DNA of 64,000 bases from Methanomassiliicoccales archaeon RumEn M1 (lineage in GTDB: Archaea; Thermoplasmatota; Thermoplasmata; Methanomassiliicoccales; Methanomassiliicoccaceae). The DNA is taken from positions 1 through 64,000 of the forward strand of contig LJKK01000092.1 of NCBI GenBank assembly GCA_001421185.1. The letters run 5' to 3'. Each line of letters opens with the position of its first letter. Within the stretch, counting starts at the first letter, position 1. Made by a program: the position numbers and the translations under genes. A model generated the notes under the pieces. It was not told the origin of the DNA. It ran no database searches and saw nothing but the letters and a program-made list of their open reading frames with translations. Below are positions 47,880 through 56,591 of this stretch, one piece after another.

Positions 47880-49022
47880 ATGGCCAAGGCGATGGTCCTC
47901 ACCAGACCGGGTTCGATCGATAACCTCGAGATGAGGGAATACCCGACGCCGTCAGCTGGACCGGGCGACATCGTGGCGGACGTCCGCATGTGCACCATCT
48001 GTGGCACCGACATAGACATCATCCATGGGGGTCAGGAGCTGCCGATGCCCATACTTCTGGGCCACGAATGGTTCGGGACAGTGAGGGAGCTGGGGGAAGA
48101 AGTGACCACGGATTACATCGGCCAGGAGCTGAAGGAAGGGGACCTCGTCGCCACCTCCAATGGGACCAGGGGGGAATGCTGGTATCTCAACAACGTCCCG
48201 GGGCGTAACAACCTCTGTCCGCAGCAGGAGGTCGTGGGCGTCTACCGACGCAGCGCCGATGAGGCGCCCCACTTCTGGGGGGCGTTCGCCCAGCATGTGT
48301 ACATCGAGGGCCACATCCCCGCGTTCAAGCTCCCTGCTGGCCTTGAAGAGAGGGAGCTGGTCTGCCTTGAGCCGATAGCGGTGGCCACGCGTTCGTTCAA
48401 GCGCGCTCATGGCAGCGGCTCCAGCGGGGCGGGAGCCGGAGAGGGGGTGGACCCCTCGCAGACGGTGGTGATACAGGGGCTGGGGTCGATCGGACAGTGC
48501 ATGGCCCTGGTGTGCAACGTCAACGGCATGGAGAACATCATCGCGGTGGACCGCCATCCGGACAGGATCAGGATGGGAGGGCGTATGGGCGTCACCGACA
48601 TCGTGGACCGAGGCGCCCTGAGGACCGTCGAGGAAAGGGCGAAGGAGGTCCGCCGCCTGACCGGGGGCCGGGGGGCGGACATCGTGTTCGAGTGCGCGGG
48701 CACCAACCAGGCGTTCGCCGAGGCGTTCAAGCTGGTGCGCAAGGGCGGCACCGTTATCGAGCTGGGGGTGGCAGGTGACAAGGGGACCATCGAGGTCAAT
48801 CCCTTCTCCGACTTCTGCGAGAAGGAGGTGAGCGTGTTCGGGGTGTTCGGCTATCCCTCGCTGGAGTACCGCATGGCCATCGCCACCATGAAGGTGGCCA
48901 AGCGCCGGGGCATACCGTTCGGCGACATCGTGTCCGACGTCCAGCCGCTCGAGAGCCTTCCGGAGCAGATCAGGAGACATGAGGAAAGGGATGTCCCCGG
49001 ATCGATCGCCATCAGGCCGTGA
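47880..49022 (+). CDS. Medium-chain zinc-type alcohol/glucose dehydrogenase-like protein
   Basis: This NAD(P)-dependent oxidoreductase of 380 residues has the catalytic zinc ligands in CTICGTDID and GHEWFG, and a Rossmann fold with VVIQGLGSIGQ (about residues 198-208). The four-cysteine structural zinc lobe is not apparent: only ECWYL and LC remain. The layout resembles archaeal glucose dehydrogenase and related polyol dehydrogenases. The substrate is unknown. Two further in-frame starts lie upstream (ATG 47820 among them, 31 bases from a CATATC element), so the N-terminus is uncertain. Confidence 0.8.
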   Translation: MAKAMVLTRPGSIDNLEMREYPTPSAGPGDIVADVRMCTICGTDIDIIHGGQELPMPILLGHEWFGTVRELGEEVTTDYIGQELKEGDLVATSNGTRGECWYLNNVPGRNNLCPQQEVVGVYRRSADEAPHFWGAFAQHVYIEGHIPAFKLPAGLEERELVCLEPIAVATRSFKRAHGSGSSGAGAGEGVDPSQTVVIQGLGSIGQCMALVCNVNGMENIIAVDRHPDRIRMGGRMGVTDIVDRGALRTVEERAKEVRRLTGGRGADIVFECAGTNQAFAEAFKLVRKGGTVIELGVAGDKGTIEVNPFSDFCEKEVSVFGVFGYPSLEYRMAIATMKVAKRRGIPFGDIVSDVQPLESLPEQIRRHEERDVPGSIAIRP

Positions 49023-50030
49023 TCAGGAGACGACGGTTTCCAGCACCAGGGGCGGTGACACGGGCCCGTCGGCGTCGGAAAGGTGTATGATCACCAGGTA
49101 ATGCCCCGGATCGTTGAACGTCAGCGTCCCGGCGCCCGACGGGGCCCACAGCTCCTTCGTCCATTCGTCGTAGGTGCCGGCCGCCGTGGTCAGCTCCTTG
49201 GCGTTGGGCGTCATAGCGGCCGTTCCCGAGAGCACGTTGCCGCCATCGCCGTCCCACGCGGTGTAGAACACAGTGTTGAAGCCGTTCTCCCATGCCGAGA
49301 TGGCCGATGTGGATTCCAGGGCGGAGCGGTCCACCCGGGTGTCGCCGGTGTTGTACACCGACAGATCGCCGCCGACCTCCATGCCTGTCGGGCAGACCAC
49401 GCTGATCGTCCAGTTATAGTAGGTCCCCCAGGGAGTGTCGCCCCATCGATCGATGGGCGCCGAGAGGGCGAAACCGAGCTCTTCGCCGACGTTGGTCTCG
49501 TTCTTCCACCCGCCGGCCCACGGGCCCAGCGTCGGCGCTCCGAACGTCGGCCGTCCGTTGTCGGAGATGGCTACCTCGTACACGGCCCCGCCCTTCTGGC
49601 CGACCGCCTCGGCCGCCACTCGATAGGTCCCCGCCTGGGCGAACGTCAGCATCAACAGCGTGCTCGAAGAGCCTACGGGCACCGCGCCGGTGAGCGAGCC
49701 GCCCGCCTTGGACATGGACAGCGGTCCCGACCGGGCGTCGTCCGGGAACGTTCGCGCGTCCACCTTGTCCAGGCCAGGGCCGTCGATCGTCACCGCGATG
49801 GACGATGCGCCATCGGACCCGATCTCCACGAACACTGGCCAGTTCGTCTCGGCGCGAACGGTGAGGTCCTCCCGGAGCGTAAGGCGCAGCTGGCCATCGT
49901 GAGCGTTGGCGTTTGCGCCGATATCAGGCACGCCCCCGGACAGGACGGCGGCCGCAAGAACGGACGATACGAGTATTAGCAGAGCGGAGCGGAAGATGAG
50001 GCCAGGTCTTCTCAGATTATCCCCCTGCAT
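49023..50030 (-). CDS. Secreted protein of unknown function
   Basis: This 335-residue protein has a signal peptide (hydrophobic stretch about residues 12-32), then a beta-rich, Gly/Thr/Ser-rich body. No family is recognised. The N-terminal part (about 45-150) reads like an Ig or beta-sandwich domain (LTVRAETNWPVFVEIGSDGASSIAVTIDG, abbreviated). The C-terminal GTLTFNDPGHYLVIIHLSD resembles a PKD/Ig-like strand pair. No C-terminal anchor is seen, so it may be released. It converges with the dehydrogenase gene. Confidence 0.65.
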   Translation of the reverse strand: MQGDNLRRPGLIFRSALLILVSSVLAAAVLSGGVPDIGANANAHDGQLRLTLREDLTVRAETNWPVFVEIGSDGASSIAVTIDGPGLDKVDARTFPDDARSGPLSMSKAGGSLTGAVPVGSSSTLLMLTFAQAGTYRVAAEAVGQKGGAVYEVAISDNGRPTFGAPTLGPWAGGWKNETNVGEELGFALSAPIDRWGDTPWGTYYNWTISVVCPTGMEVGGDLSVYNTGDTRVDRSALESTSAISAWENGFNTVFYTAWDGDGGNVLSGTAAMTPNAKELTTAAGTYDEWTKELWAPSGAGTLTFNDPGHYLVIIHLSDADGPVSPPLVLETVVS

Positions 50031-50109
50031 GTTTGTCAGCCAGCAATAGATAAGGATGATGCATGAGGAACGGCGGCCATGGGCCGTTTCTCGGAGCGGT
50101 GAGCGGACG

Positions 50110-52074
50110 TCAGATCTCGATGGGCCTGCCCACCGCCCTGGCCCTGACCCTCATCTCGGCCAGCTGGGTGATCCCCGGGGCATCGGGGGTGACCACTCTC
50201 TCCTCTTCCACCGTTATACTCACTGCGGGGTGCACCGCGCCGGCCCTGGTCGCCCGATCCAGGGCATGCTCGCTCGCCAGCTCCTTGGCGCGCAGCACCG
50301 CGTCCTGCTCGACGAGGAACGAGATGGGCGTGGAGAAGGCGGAGTGCACCGCGAAGCCCTTGTCCCGAGGGTACACGAAGACGTCCACGTATTCGGAGAT
50401 GTGCCCGCAGACCGCTCCCACCGCGTTGCCCACCTCGTGGTCGGAGGGTATGATCACCCGTGCGCCGACCTTTTTCTCCAGGGCGGCCATGTAGGCCCTG
50501 GCCGGCGCTCCGATGCCCACCACCGGAGCGTCGAGGACCGCGCCGAGCCGCAGGGGTCCGCAGGCCCTCTTTCCGCTGACCATGCCCATGACCTCATGGA
50601 ACGACGGGTCGTCAGGGAGGGCGCCCAGATCGTCGGTCAGCACCTTCCTGACGATCTCCTCGGCGATCTGCGAGGTGACGGAGTCCAGGACATGGTGGGC
50701 GAACTCCTCCCTGCTGGTGCGCATCACGGCCGCGAAGAGGTCCGCCCCCTGGACCGATGCTTCGACATCCCCCTCGACGTACGCTCCTGTCACGTGGAGC
50801 GCGTCGGTCGGAGTGAACCCTATGCCGGCGATCGCCCCGCGGGCGCGAAGCTCGTCCAGCATGGACAGCAGGAGGACGATGTCGAGATCGTTCTTCATCT
50901 GGGACAGCGTCCGGGGCCCACGCTCGTCCAGGTACGAGGCCAGCTTGCCCTGCGAGCCCGACAGGCCACGGCCGCGCTCCGTCAGATAGATGAACCGGGC
51001 CTGGCCGGCCTCCCTCATCCGCGCCGTTATGTCGGGGAACCTCTTGGCGGCGAAGCATAGCGGCACGACCCTCTGCGGCCCTATGGCCAGACCGCCGTCC
51101 GGCGACAGGCGCACCTCGGAATCGCCCCCCAGCGCCGAGGTCCTCATGTCCACCGCCTCCACCCTGGTGCGCCACCGGCCGACCGTCGAGCCATCCTTGC
51201 TGACCTTCGGTATCCCGCACTTCAGCACCGCGATGTCGGTGGATGTCCCGCCCATGTCCACCACCACGCAGTCGTCGATGCCGCTCAGCACCCGGCCCCC
51301 CATGGCGCTGGCCGCCGGGCCGGACAGGATCGTGTCCACTGGCCTCTCCCTCGCGGTGCGCATGTTCATGAGGGTCCCATCCCCCTTGAGCACCAGCACG
51401 GGAGCGGTCAGGCCCCTTGCCTTGAGGATGTTCGCCACCCTGTCGAGGAAGTCGGCCATCACCGGCATGAGGCGGGCGTTGAGGACGGCCGTCACGGTGC
51501 GCTCGTAGATGCCCAGCTCGGCCGTCAGCTCATGACCGGCGACCACTGGCAGGCCGTACTTCCTCTGCACCAGGTCCTTCACGCCGTTCTCCTGGTAGGG
51601 GTTCTGCGTCGAGAACAGCCCGGAGACCACCAGCGAGTCGATGTGCGGGGCCATCTCCTGGACGTTCCGGTCCAGCTCCTTCATGTCCAAGGTGGCGAGG
51701 GGGTCCCCCCGGGAGTCGTGGCCTCCGGGCAGGAAGCGCTGCATCTTGGCCCCCAGCTCCCATCCCTTCTCGGGCTTCCATCCCAGTCCGATAAGTCCGA
51801 CCTGCCCGCCCCTGCCCTCCAGGACGGAATTGGTGGCCAGGGTGGTGGAGACGCCGATGAGGGACGGTTCAAACGTCCGCTCCCCGAAGGCCTTCAGCAC
51901 GGCGTCGATGGATTCCGTCAGACCTCCGCTGAGGTCGTCGTGCGTCGTTCTGGCCTTGGACTTCGCCAGCACGCTGTCGGAGCGAAGGTCCATGATGACC
52001 GCGTCGGTGTACGTGCCGCCCGTGTCGATTCCGAGGCCGTAAACTGGTTCCAGGGGAGAGCGAATGATCCTCAC
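50110..52074 (-). CDS. hyuA: Hydantoinase/oxoprolinase family protein, HyuA type
   Basis: This ASKHA-fold ATPase of about 654 residues belongs to the N-methylhydantoinase A / 5-oxoprolinase / acetone carboxylase family. The N-terminal GLGIDTGGTYTDAVIMD is the phosphate-1 loop, VSTTLATNSVLEGRGG follows, and CVVVDMGGTSTDIAVL is the central signature. Members hydrolyse hydantoins or oxoproline with ATP, usually with a HyuB partner. No hyuB lies next to this gene. I chose GTG 52074, five codons before the first strand; ATG 52134 lies too close to the TATA element. Confidence 0.85.
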   Translation of the reverse strand: MRIIRSPLEPVYGLGIDTGGTYTDAVIMDLRSDSVLAKSKARTTHDDLSGGLTESIDAVLKAFGERTFEPSLIGVSTTLATNSVLEGRGGQVGLIGLGWKPEKGWELGAKMQRFLPGGHDSRGDPLATLDMKELDRNVQEMAPHIDSLVVSGLFSTQNPYQENGVKDLVQRKYGLPVVAGHELTAELGIYERTVTAVLNARLMPVMADFLDRVANILKARGLTAPVLVLKGDGTLMNMRTARERPVDTILSGPAASAMGGRVLSGIDDCVVVDMGGTSTDIAVLKCGIPKVSKDGSTVGRWRTRVEAVDMRTSALGGDSEVRLSPDGGLAIGPQRVVPLCFAAKRFPDITARMREAGQARFIYLTERGRGLSGSQGKLASYLDERGPRTLSQMKNDLDIVLLLSMLDELRARGAIAGIGFTPTDALHVTGAYVEGDVEASVQGADLFAAVMRTSREEFAHHVLDSVTSQIAEEIVRKVLTDDLGALPDDPSFHEVMGMVSGKRACGPLRLGAVLDAPVVGIGAPARAYMAALEKKVGARVIIPSDHEVGNAVGAVCGHISEYVDVFVYPRDKGFAVHSAFSTPISFLVEQDAVLRAKELASEHALDRATRAGAVHPAVSITVEEERVVTPDAPGITQLAEMRVRARAVGRPIEI

Positions 52075-52195
52075 CGTTCCATAGGTGGCCCAGCACCATT
52101 GGTGCCGGAGCCTGGGCAGGGATAAGGCCGGCATTTGGTATATCTGCTACGGCGAAAGGTCCCGTCGCGGCGGCGCCGATGCCGGGCCGGACGCC

Positions 52196-53138
52196 TTACC
52201 TCCAGGCCTGCAGCAGGGCCTCCAGGTTCCTCGGGAAGAGCTGGGCGCTCAGGCCGACCCTCCCCAACCTCTCTGCCAGGCGTTCCGCTCCCTTCCCGCC
52301 ATCCAGCAAGAGCGCCGTTTCCTCCTCCGAGAACTCCTCCCGGGCCTCCATCCAGCTCATCACGTTCTTGTTGTACGGGCATGCCCGCTGGCACCGTAGG
52401 CAGCCCACCAAGGCGTTGTGGCCCTTCCGGTCGATCCACGTCGGGAAGGGGACCGAGGCGTCCTTCTCGTTATGCCACGTCAGGCAACGTTCCCCCCCGC
52501 AGCAGCATCCTGTCGGAAGGTATGGCTCCCGTTGGGCAGGAGGCCAGGCAGGCGGTGCAGCTGTCGCAACCGGGAAGCATCTCCATGTCCTGCCAATGGT
52601 CCTCGCCGCAGGGCATGTCGGTGAAGAAAGCGGCAAGGCGATGGAAGGAGCCGAAGGTGGGAATGTAGGCGATGTTGTTCCTACCATATTGAGCGAGGCC
52701 GCTGCGGACGGCCAGGGCCTTCAAGGGCAGCTTGGCCTTGACATAGCGGTAACGGTTTGGCGCGGATATCCTGTCCAGCGCTGCCAGCACTTCCCCCTCC
52801 ACCTCCTTCCCGTCAGCATAGGCGGGAGGGACGATCAGCGGTATGGTCCTCCCCTCCCAGCGGAACGTCACGGACAGCATCGGTTTGGGCTTGGCCACCA
52901 CCACGATGGTGCTGGCATCAGGAAGCCCGTCCGGAACACGGAAGTCTAACCATGCCAGGTCGCCATCGTAGAACTCCTTATCGAACAACCCATCCTTACG
53001 CAGAGCGTCGATGTCGTTCCTCAGCGCATCCAGATGTTCGATCGAAACCATCCGGGCGAACAGCCCGCTGCTCCTCATCTGCCCTTCGAACGTCAGTTCC
53101 GCTGGTCCTGCTTTCATCCCGCATGCGTCCATCGTCAT
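52196..53138 (-). CDS. Double 4Fe-4S protein related to epoxyqueuosine reductase QueG, frameshifted
   Basis: The joined product has about 313 residues. The N-terminal half includes RSGLAQYGRNNIAYIP. The first cluster motif is CDSCTACLASCPTGAIP and the second is CLRCQRACPYN, spaced as in QueG-type proteins. The frame breaks between them. Removing one G from the seven-base run at 52492-52498 (C on the plus strand) joins MLLRGGERCLTWHNEKD. QueG needs cobalamin to make queuosine, but archaea make archaeosine instead, so this relative probably does another redox reaction. The typical DUF1730 start is not obvious. Confidence 0.8.
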
Positions 53139-53286
53139 TTGCCCCGGTCGCAGCTAACAACAGGATGGGAGATAATTCTGCGGGTCGGTTGCATATGTAT
53201 CGAAGATGGTAATTAGAGGAGCTGGCGTTGCAGCCAGAGCTTTCACGGACATCGAGCCTTCGCGTCGCGTGAGCGTGTCGCTCTCT

Positions 53287-53335
53287 TAGCTCAAAGTAAA
53301 AAGAAGATGGGAAGAGGTTTGGAAAATGGAGATCT
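53287..53335 (-). terminator. Pyrimidine-rich terminator after the acidic membrane protein gene
   Basis: On the minus strand the bases just after the stop at 53345 are rich in C and T, with runs such as CTTCTTTTTAC. It is a likely archaeal terminator. Confidence 0.4.
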
Positions 53336-53344
53336 CGGCTGGCC

Positions 53345-54565
53345 TTACAGCACTCCGTCCACGTTCGTATCGGAGAGAGTGAACGTCGTGGTCTCAGTGC
53401 TCGGATACTCGCCGTCCATGGTGGCTATTGTGACAGACACCTGGTACAGCACATAGTTGTCTCCCACCTGACCGACGTAGTATTCGTAAGAAGTGGTCTC
53501 AAACGAATCTCCAGAGGACATGAACGTTCTCTCCCAGCAAACGACATCATGCTCGATACCGCCGATCATGACCACATCTTCGCCCGCGTTCTCTGCGCCG
53601 GACAGATAGTTATCGGCCAGGGTATGGAGGTCACTCCAATAAGCTCCCAGGATGACCGGGTGCTGATTCGGGTAATATAGATGGGAGTTTGCGCCGGAAA
53701 CATCATCGGTCTCCGTGACCTTTATTGTCAGCTTGCTCGAGGTGACGGACTCGACTTCCCACTTGAGGCTGGGGCCATCAAACTCGTCATAGTCGTATCC
53801 GAGGTCCTGCTCGACGGTGCTGACATAAGTGAAGTAATCGCCAACACTTAGGCCGTAATCCAGATAGTCCCCATCAGGCCCGTCGTTGCCGACGTTGCTG
53901 CCGATCATGGCGATGTTCGAGTCATAGATCTCGAAGGTGCTGGTGCTGATGACGACGCCGTTCTCCTTCTCGACCGAGACCCATTTGTACAGTACCCCAT
54001 TGCTCTTGCCTACATAGATGTCGACATGATCCACGAGGCTGTCGTCGTCCTCGTCCTCGACGGCCACGTGGTAGTGCTTGACGGCCTTGCTGCCGAGGGG
54101 CGTGTCGATGGTCTCATCCTTAACGGTGACTCCGGTATAGAATGTGTCGAGCCAGTCATCGGTGATGTACATGTAGAAGCCGCCGATCAGTGGATCATCG
54201 GTGCTGTCGTAATGAGCCTCTATGTCAATTGAGTACCCGCCCCCTATCATGGTGGTCAGGACGTCATACCCGGATGAGGTGACGTTTGATACCGCCCATC
54301 TGTAGTTCATGACATCGGTATCGATATCATCGGCGTTAGTTATCCGGTACTCGATGAAGTCCCCGTTCTTCATCGTATACTTGCCATTGCCCTTCCCCTT
54401 GTCATCATCGTCGGCATCGCCTCCGCCAGAGAGGAGCATGATGGCACCTGCAGCGGCCGCTATTACCACCACCGCGGCGACTATCCCTACGATCAGCATC
54501 TTTGGCAGTCCTTTCGTTGGTCCCAATGGTTGACTCGTACCCGTTATGGATATGAACTCGACCAT
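53345..54565 (-). CDS. Membrane-anchored acidic surface protein with two internal repeats
   Basis: The 406-residue protein has an N-terminal transmembrane helix (about 23-46), an Asp/Gly-rich spacer, and a strongly acidic, Tyr/Thr-rich extracellular body. Two related halves are visible: NGDFIEYRITN ... YRWAVSNVTSSGYDV (about 70-115) and VGDYFTYVSTV ... LKWEVESVTSSKLTI (about 240-290). No enzyme motif or family is recognised. A TATATAAT box at 54580-54589 is close to the first ATG, so the real start may be the ATG at 54499. Base composition is lower in GC than its neighbours. Confidence 0.7.
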   Translation of the reverse strand: MVEFISITGTSQPLGPTKGLPKMLIVGIVAAVVVIAAAAGAIMLLSGGGDADDDDKGKGNGKYTMKNGDFIEYRITNADDIDTDVMNYRWAVSNVTSSGYDVLTTMIGGGYSIDIEAHYDSTDDPLIGGFYMYITDDWLDTFYTGVTVKDETIDTPLGSKAVKHYHVAVEDEDDDSLVDHVDIYVGKSNGVLYKWVSVEKENGVVISTSTFEIYDSNIAMIGSNVGNDGPDGDYLDYGLSVGDYFTYVSTVEQDLGYDYDEFDGPSLKWEVESVTSSKLTIKVTETDDVSGANSHLYYPNQHPVILGAYWSDLHTLADNYLSGAENAGEDVVMIGGIEHDVVCWERTFMSSGDSFETTSYEYYVGQVGDNYVLYQVSVTIATMDGEYPSTETTTFTLSDTNVDGVL

Positions 54566-54802
54566 TCATCAAAGTGGGACTATATAATGACAGAGCATAA
54601 AAAAATATGAATAATTGACAATGGCCTATTCTTGACCCAGAAATTTGAGAGAATTAGAATATATCCCGCGTGAACCGAGGGCGGATGAGGTCGCTTCGGG
54701 CATCTCCACACCGGGACGCCGATATGGTGTGGGAGAGCGAGATGCGGTAGCAGCGGTGGGGTGTCGGCCGGCGAGGACAGGGCATGGTTGAAATAACGGT
54801 CG

Positions 54803-55282
54803 ATGCCACATAGCATCATGATGAACATGACGCTCAGATGTCCATGTGGATGTGAGATCAATGGAAACGGCGACGGTGAGCGTTCGAGGAACTTCAGGGA
54901 GCACCTCGTCAAGGAGCATGATCAGGACCCGGACTCGCTTCGGATGCTCGAGATCAGGGAAAAGCTAGGAGAGGAGGTCACGAAAGGCCTGCTCGCCATG
55001 GAGATGGAGATGCGCGCTCATCTGTATCCGTCAACAAGAAGCCGCGAGGAGATCCTTGCCGATTCAGTGAGGGAATGTGGCGGCGTCTGCGTGACGGAGT
55101 TCTCCATGAGCAGGGACCAGCTGGAGGATTACATTCATACCATCACCTGCCCCGCCTGCGGCATCAAGGTGGGAGGGGACGACGACGGACAGCTTTCCGA
55201 TGCGCTTCGAGAGCATTGTAACGGGCATGAGGAGCTGCGGTCGAAAATGGCGATGCGCGTCCTGCCCGGTCCTCGCCGATAA
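54803..55282 (+). CDS. Small protein with two Cys/His zinc-binding repeats
   Basis: I do not recognise the family. The 159 residues contain two similar segments: CPCGCEINGNGDG ... FREHLVKEH (about 13-39) and CPACGIKVGGDDDG ... LREHCNGH (about 114-140). Each has a Cys cluster, a Gly/Asp-rich turn, and a helix with a His pair, like a C2H2-type zinc finger with a longer loop. A helical stretch joins them. The start could be one of several nearby ATGs (54803, 54818, 54821, 54827); a GAAATAAC element about 28 bases upstream favours 54818. Confidence 0.6.
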   Translation: MPHSIMMNMTLRCPCGCEINGNGDGERSRNFREHLVKEHDQDPDSLRMLEIREKLGEEVTKGLLAMEMEMRAHLYPSTRSREEILADSVRECGGVCVTEFSMSRDQLEDYIHTITCPACGIKVGGDDDGQLSDALREHCNGHEELRSKMAMRVLPGPRR

Positions 55283-55376
55283 GGTAATGGACCCGATCGA
55301 TAGCCTGAGAGTAAGAGGTTTGGAGGGGAGCATTTCCACGTGCTCCCTCTCCATCAGGGCATGGGCGTTCTCTAGT

Positions 55377-56453
55377 TCAGTCAGATAGGTCCTGTTCTGT
55401 CATCCGGTGGGTGGGGTTGGGGCGTCCGGGTGAGAAGCAGTCGTCGACGTAGGTATAGTCAGATACGCCGACCTCGCTCATCGCCCTCCTTACCGCCGCC
55501 TGGACATTGCTCCTCAACTTCTCCGGCGAGGAGACCACCCTGCCGTTCACCAGCATCTGCACGTCGCCCTGGGCGTATCGCGAGCCGGTGACGCCATCGG
55601 TGGTGAGGTTGCTGAAGATCAGGCTCATCTTCATGGCGCTGACGGGCGACCGGATCATGACCTTGGCGTGGGCGATATCCTGGGGCTCGTACCCTTCGGC
55701 CAGATATCTCAGTACCTTGTTGCCTAGGTCGTAAGTGTCCACCCTGTCGGTCACGAACGTTATCTGGCCATTGTACCAGCCGAGCTCCGCCTCGGCATCG
55801 GCGTAGGTGTCGTAATCGACGTTCACCGGGGCTCCAGCGCTCCGACGGTCCGAGGCGACCAGTTCCACGATCTCGTCCAGTCCCTTCTCGGTAATGGCGG
55901 AATACGCGATGACGGGCGCCTTTGGATTGATGCTCTTGACCGCATCGATCATCTCCTGCAGCCGGGCCGAGGAGATCATGTCGACCTTGGAAAGCACGAC
56001 GTACTCGGCCTCCTCGATCTGATGCTTGCGAAGATAGCCGCCAATGGACTTGGCCTCGATCTCGTCCGAGGAGAGACGGGAGCTGTCCACGAGCACCATG
56101 AGAGGCGCGACGGTGAACTCGTCACGGTAGAGCACCCGGAGCGGCGCGACCACCGTGGCCTGCAGATCGGTGCAGCTGCCCACCGGTTCCGCCAGGACCA
56201 TGTCGGGGTGCTCGTCGGCGACGATCTCCCGCGTGTTCTTGAGAAGGTCAGGGAAGCGACAGCAGAAGCAGCCTCCCAGGACCTCGGCGGTCCGGAATCC
56301 CTTGCCCCTGCTATACTGGGTATCGACCAGGTCCACGCCCTGGTCGTTGTTGATGATGGCTACCTTCCTGCCATTGGCCGTCAGTTTTCCCGCGACCTTG
56401 TTGATGAGCGTGGTCTTTCCCGCGCCCAGAAAACCACCCATTAGCACGATCCT
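55377..56453 (-). CDS. G3E-family GTPase (CobW/HypB/UreG relatives)
   Basis: G3E GTPases deliver metals (Ni, Zn, Co) or assist metal-enzyme maturation. The protein starts close to its P-loop: GGFLGAGKTT. It has the CobW-type metal motif GGCFCCRFPD (about residue 60), AEPVGSC and VVLSKVDMIS (G4). The C-terminal region is a second domain of about 150 residues. No ATG precedes the first strand: the in-frame upstream TAA is near 56490, so GTG 56453 is the likely start. The strong TATA box lies at 56495-56503. Its client metal protein is unknown. Confidence 0.82.
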   Translation of the reverse strand, partial: RIVLMGGFLGAGKTTLINKVAGKLTANGRKVAIINNDQGVDLVDTQYSRGKGFRTAEVLGGCFCCRFPDLLKNTREIVADEHPDMVLAEPVGSCTDLQATVVAPLRVLYRDEFTVAPLMVLVDSSRLSSDEIEAKSIGGYLRKHQIEEAEYVVLSKVDMISSARLQEMIDAVKSINPKAPVIAYSAITEKGLDEIVELVASDRRSAGAPVNVDYDTYADAEAELGWYNGQITFVTDRVDTYDLGNKVLRYLAEGYEPQDIAHAKVMIRSPVSAMKMSLIFSNLTTDGVTGSRYAQGDVQMLVNGRVVSSPEKLRSNVQAAVRRAMSEVGVSDYTYVDDCFSPGRPNPTHRMTEQDLSD

Positions 56454-56494
56454 TGTGGTCAGAATAACAACCTCGGCACCGTATTTCAGTTAGT

Positions 56495-56554
56495 GTTTAT
56501 ATATTTTATTTTTTACTCTATTGTGTAAGTATAGACTTAAACATTTATAATAAA
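56495..56554. promoter_or_regulatory. Divergent promoters of the G3E GTPase and aquaporin genes with a central inverted repeat
   Basis: A very AT-rich block holds two TATA boxes: GTTTATATA at 56495-56503 (read on the minus strand for the GTPase) and TTTATAATAAA at 56544-56554 (plus strand, aquaporin). Between them, 56523-56542 is an inverted repeat, GTGTAAGT-ATAG-ACTTAAAC, with seven of eight pairs matching. A regulator bound there could control both genes. Confidence 0.45.
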
Positions 56555-56591
56555 AATTCATTTAGTCTTGCCACAAGAGAAGGGTCTAGCA

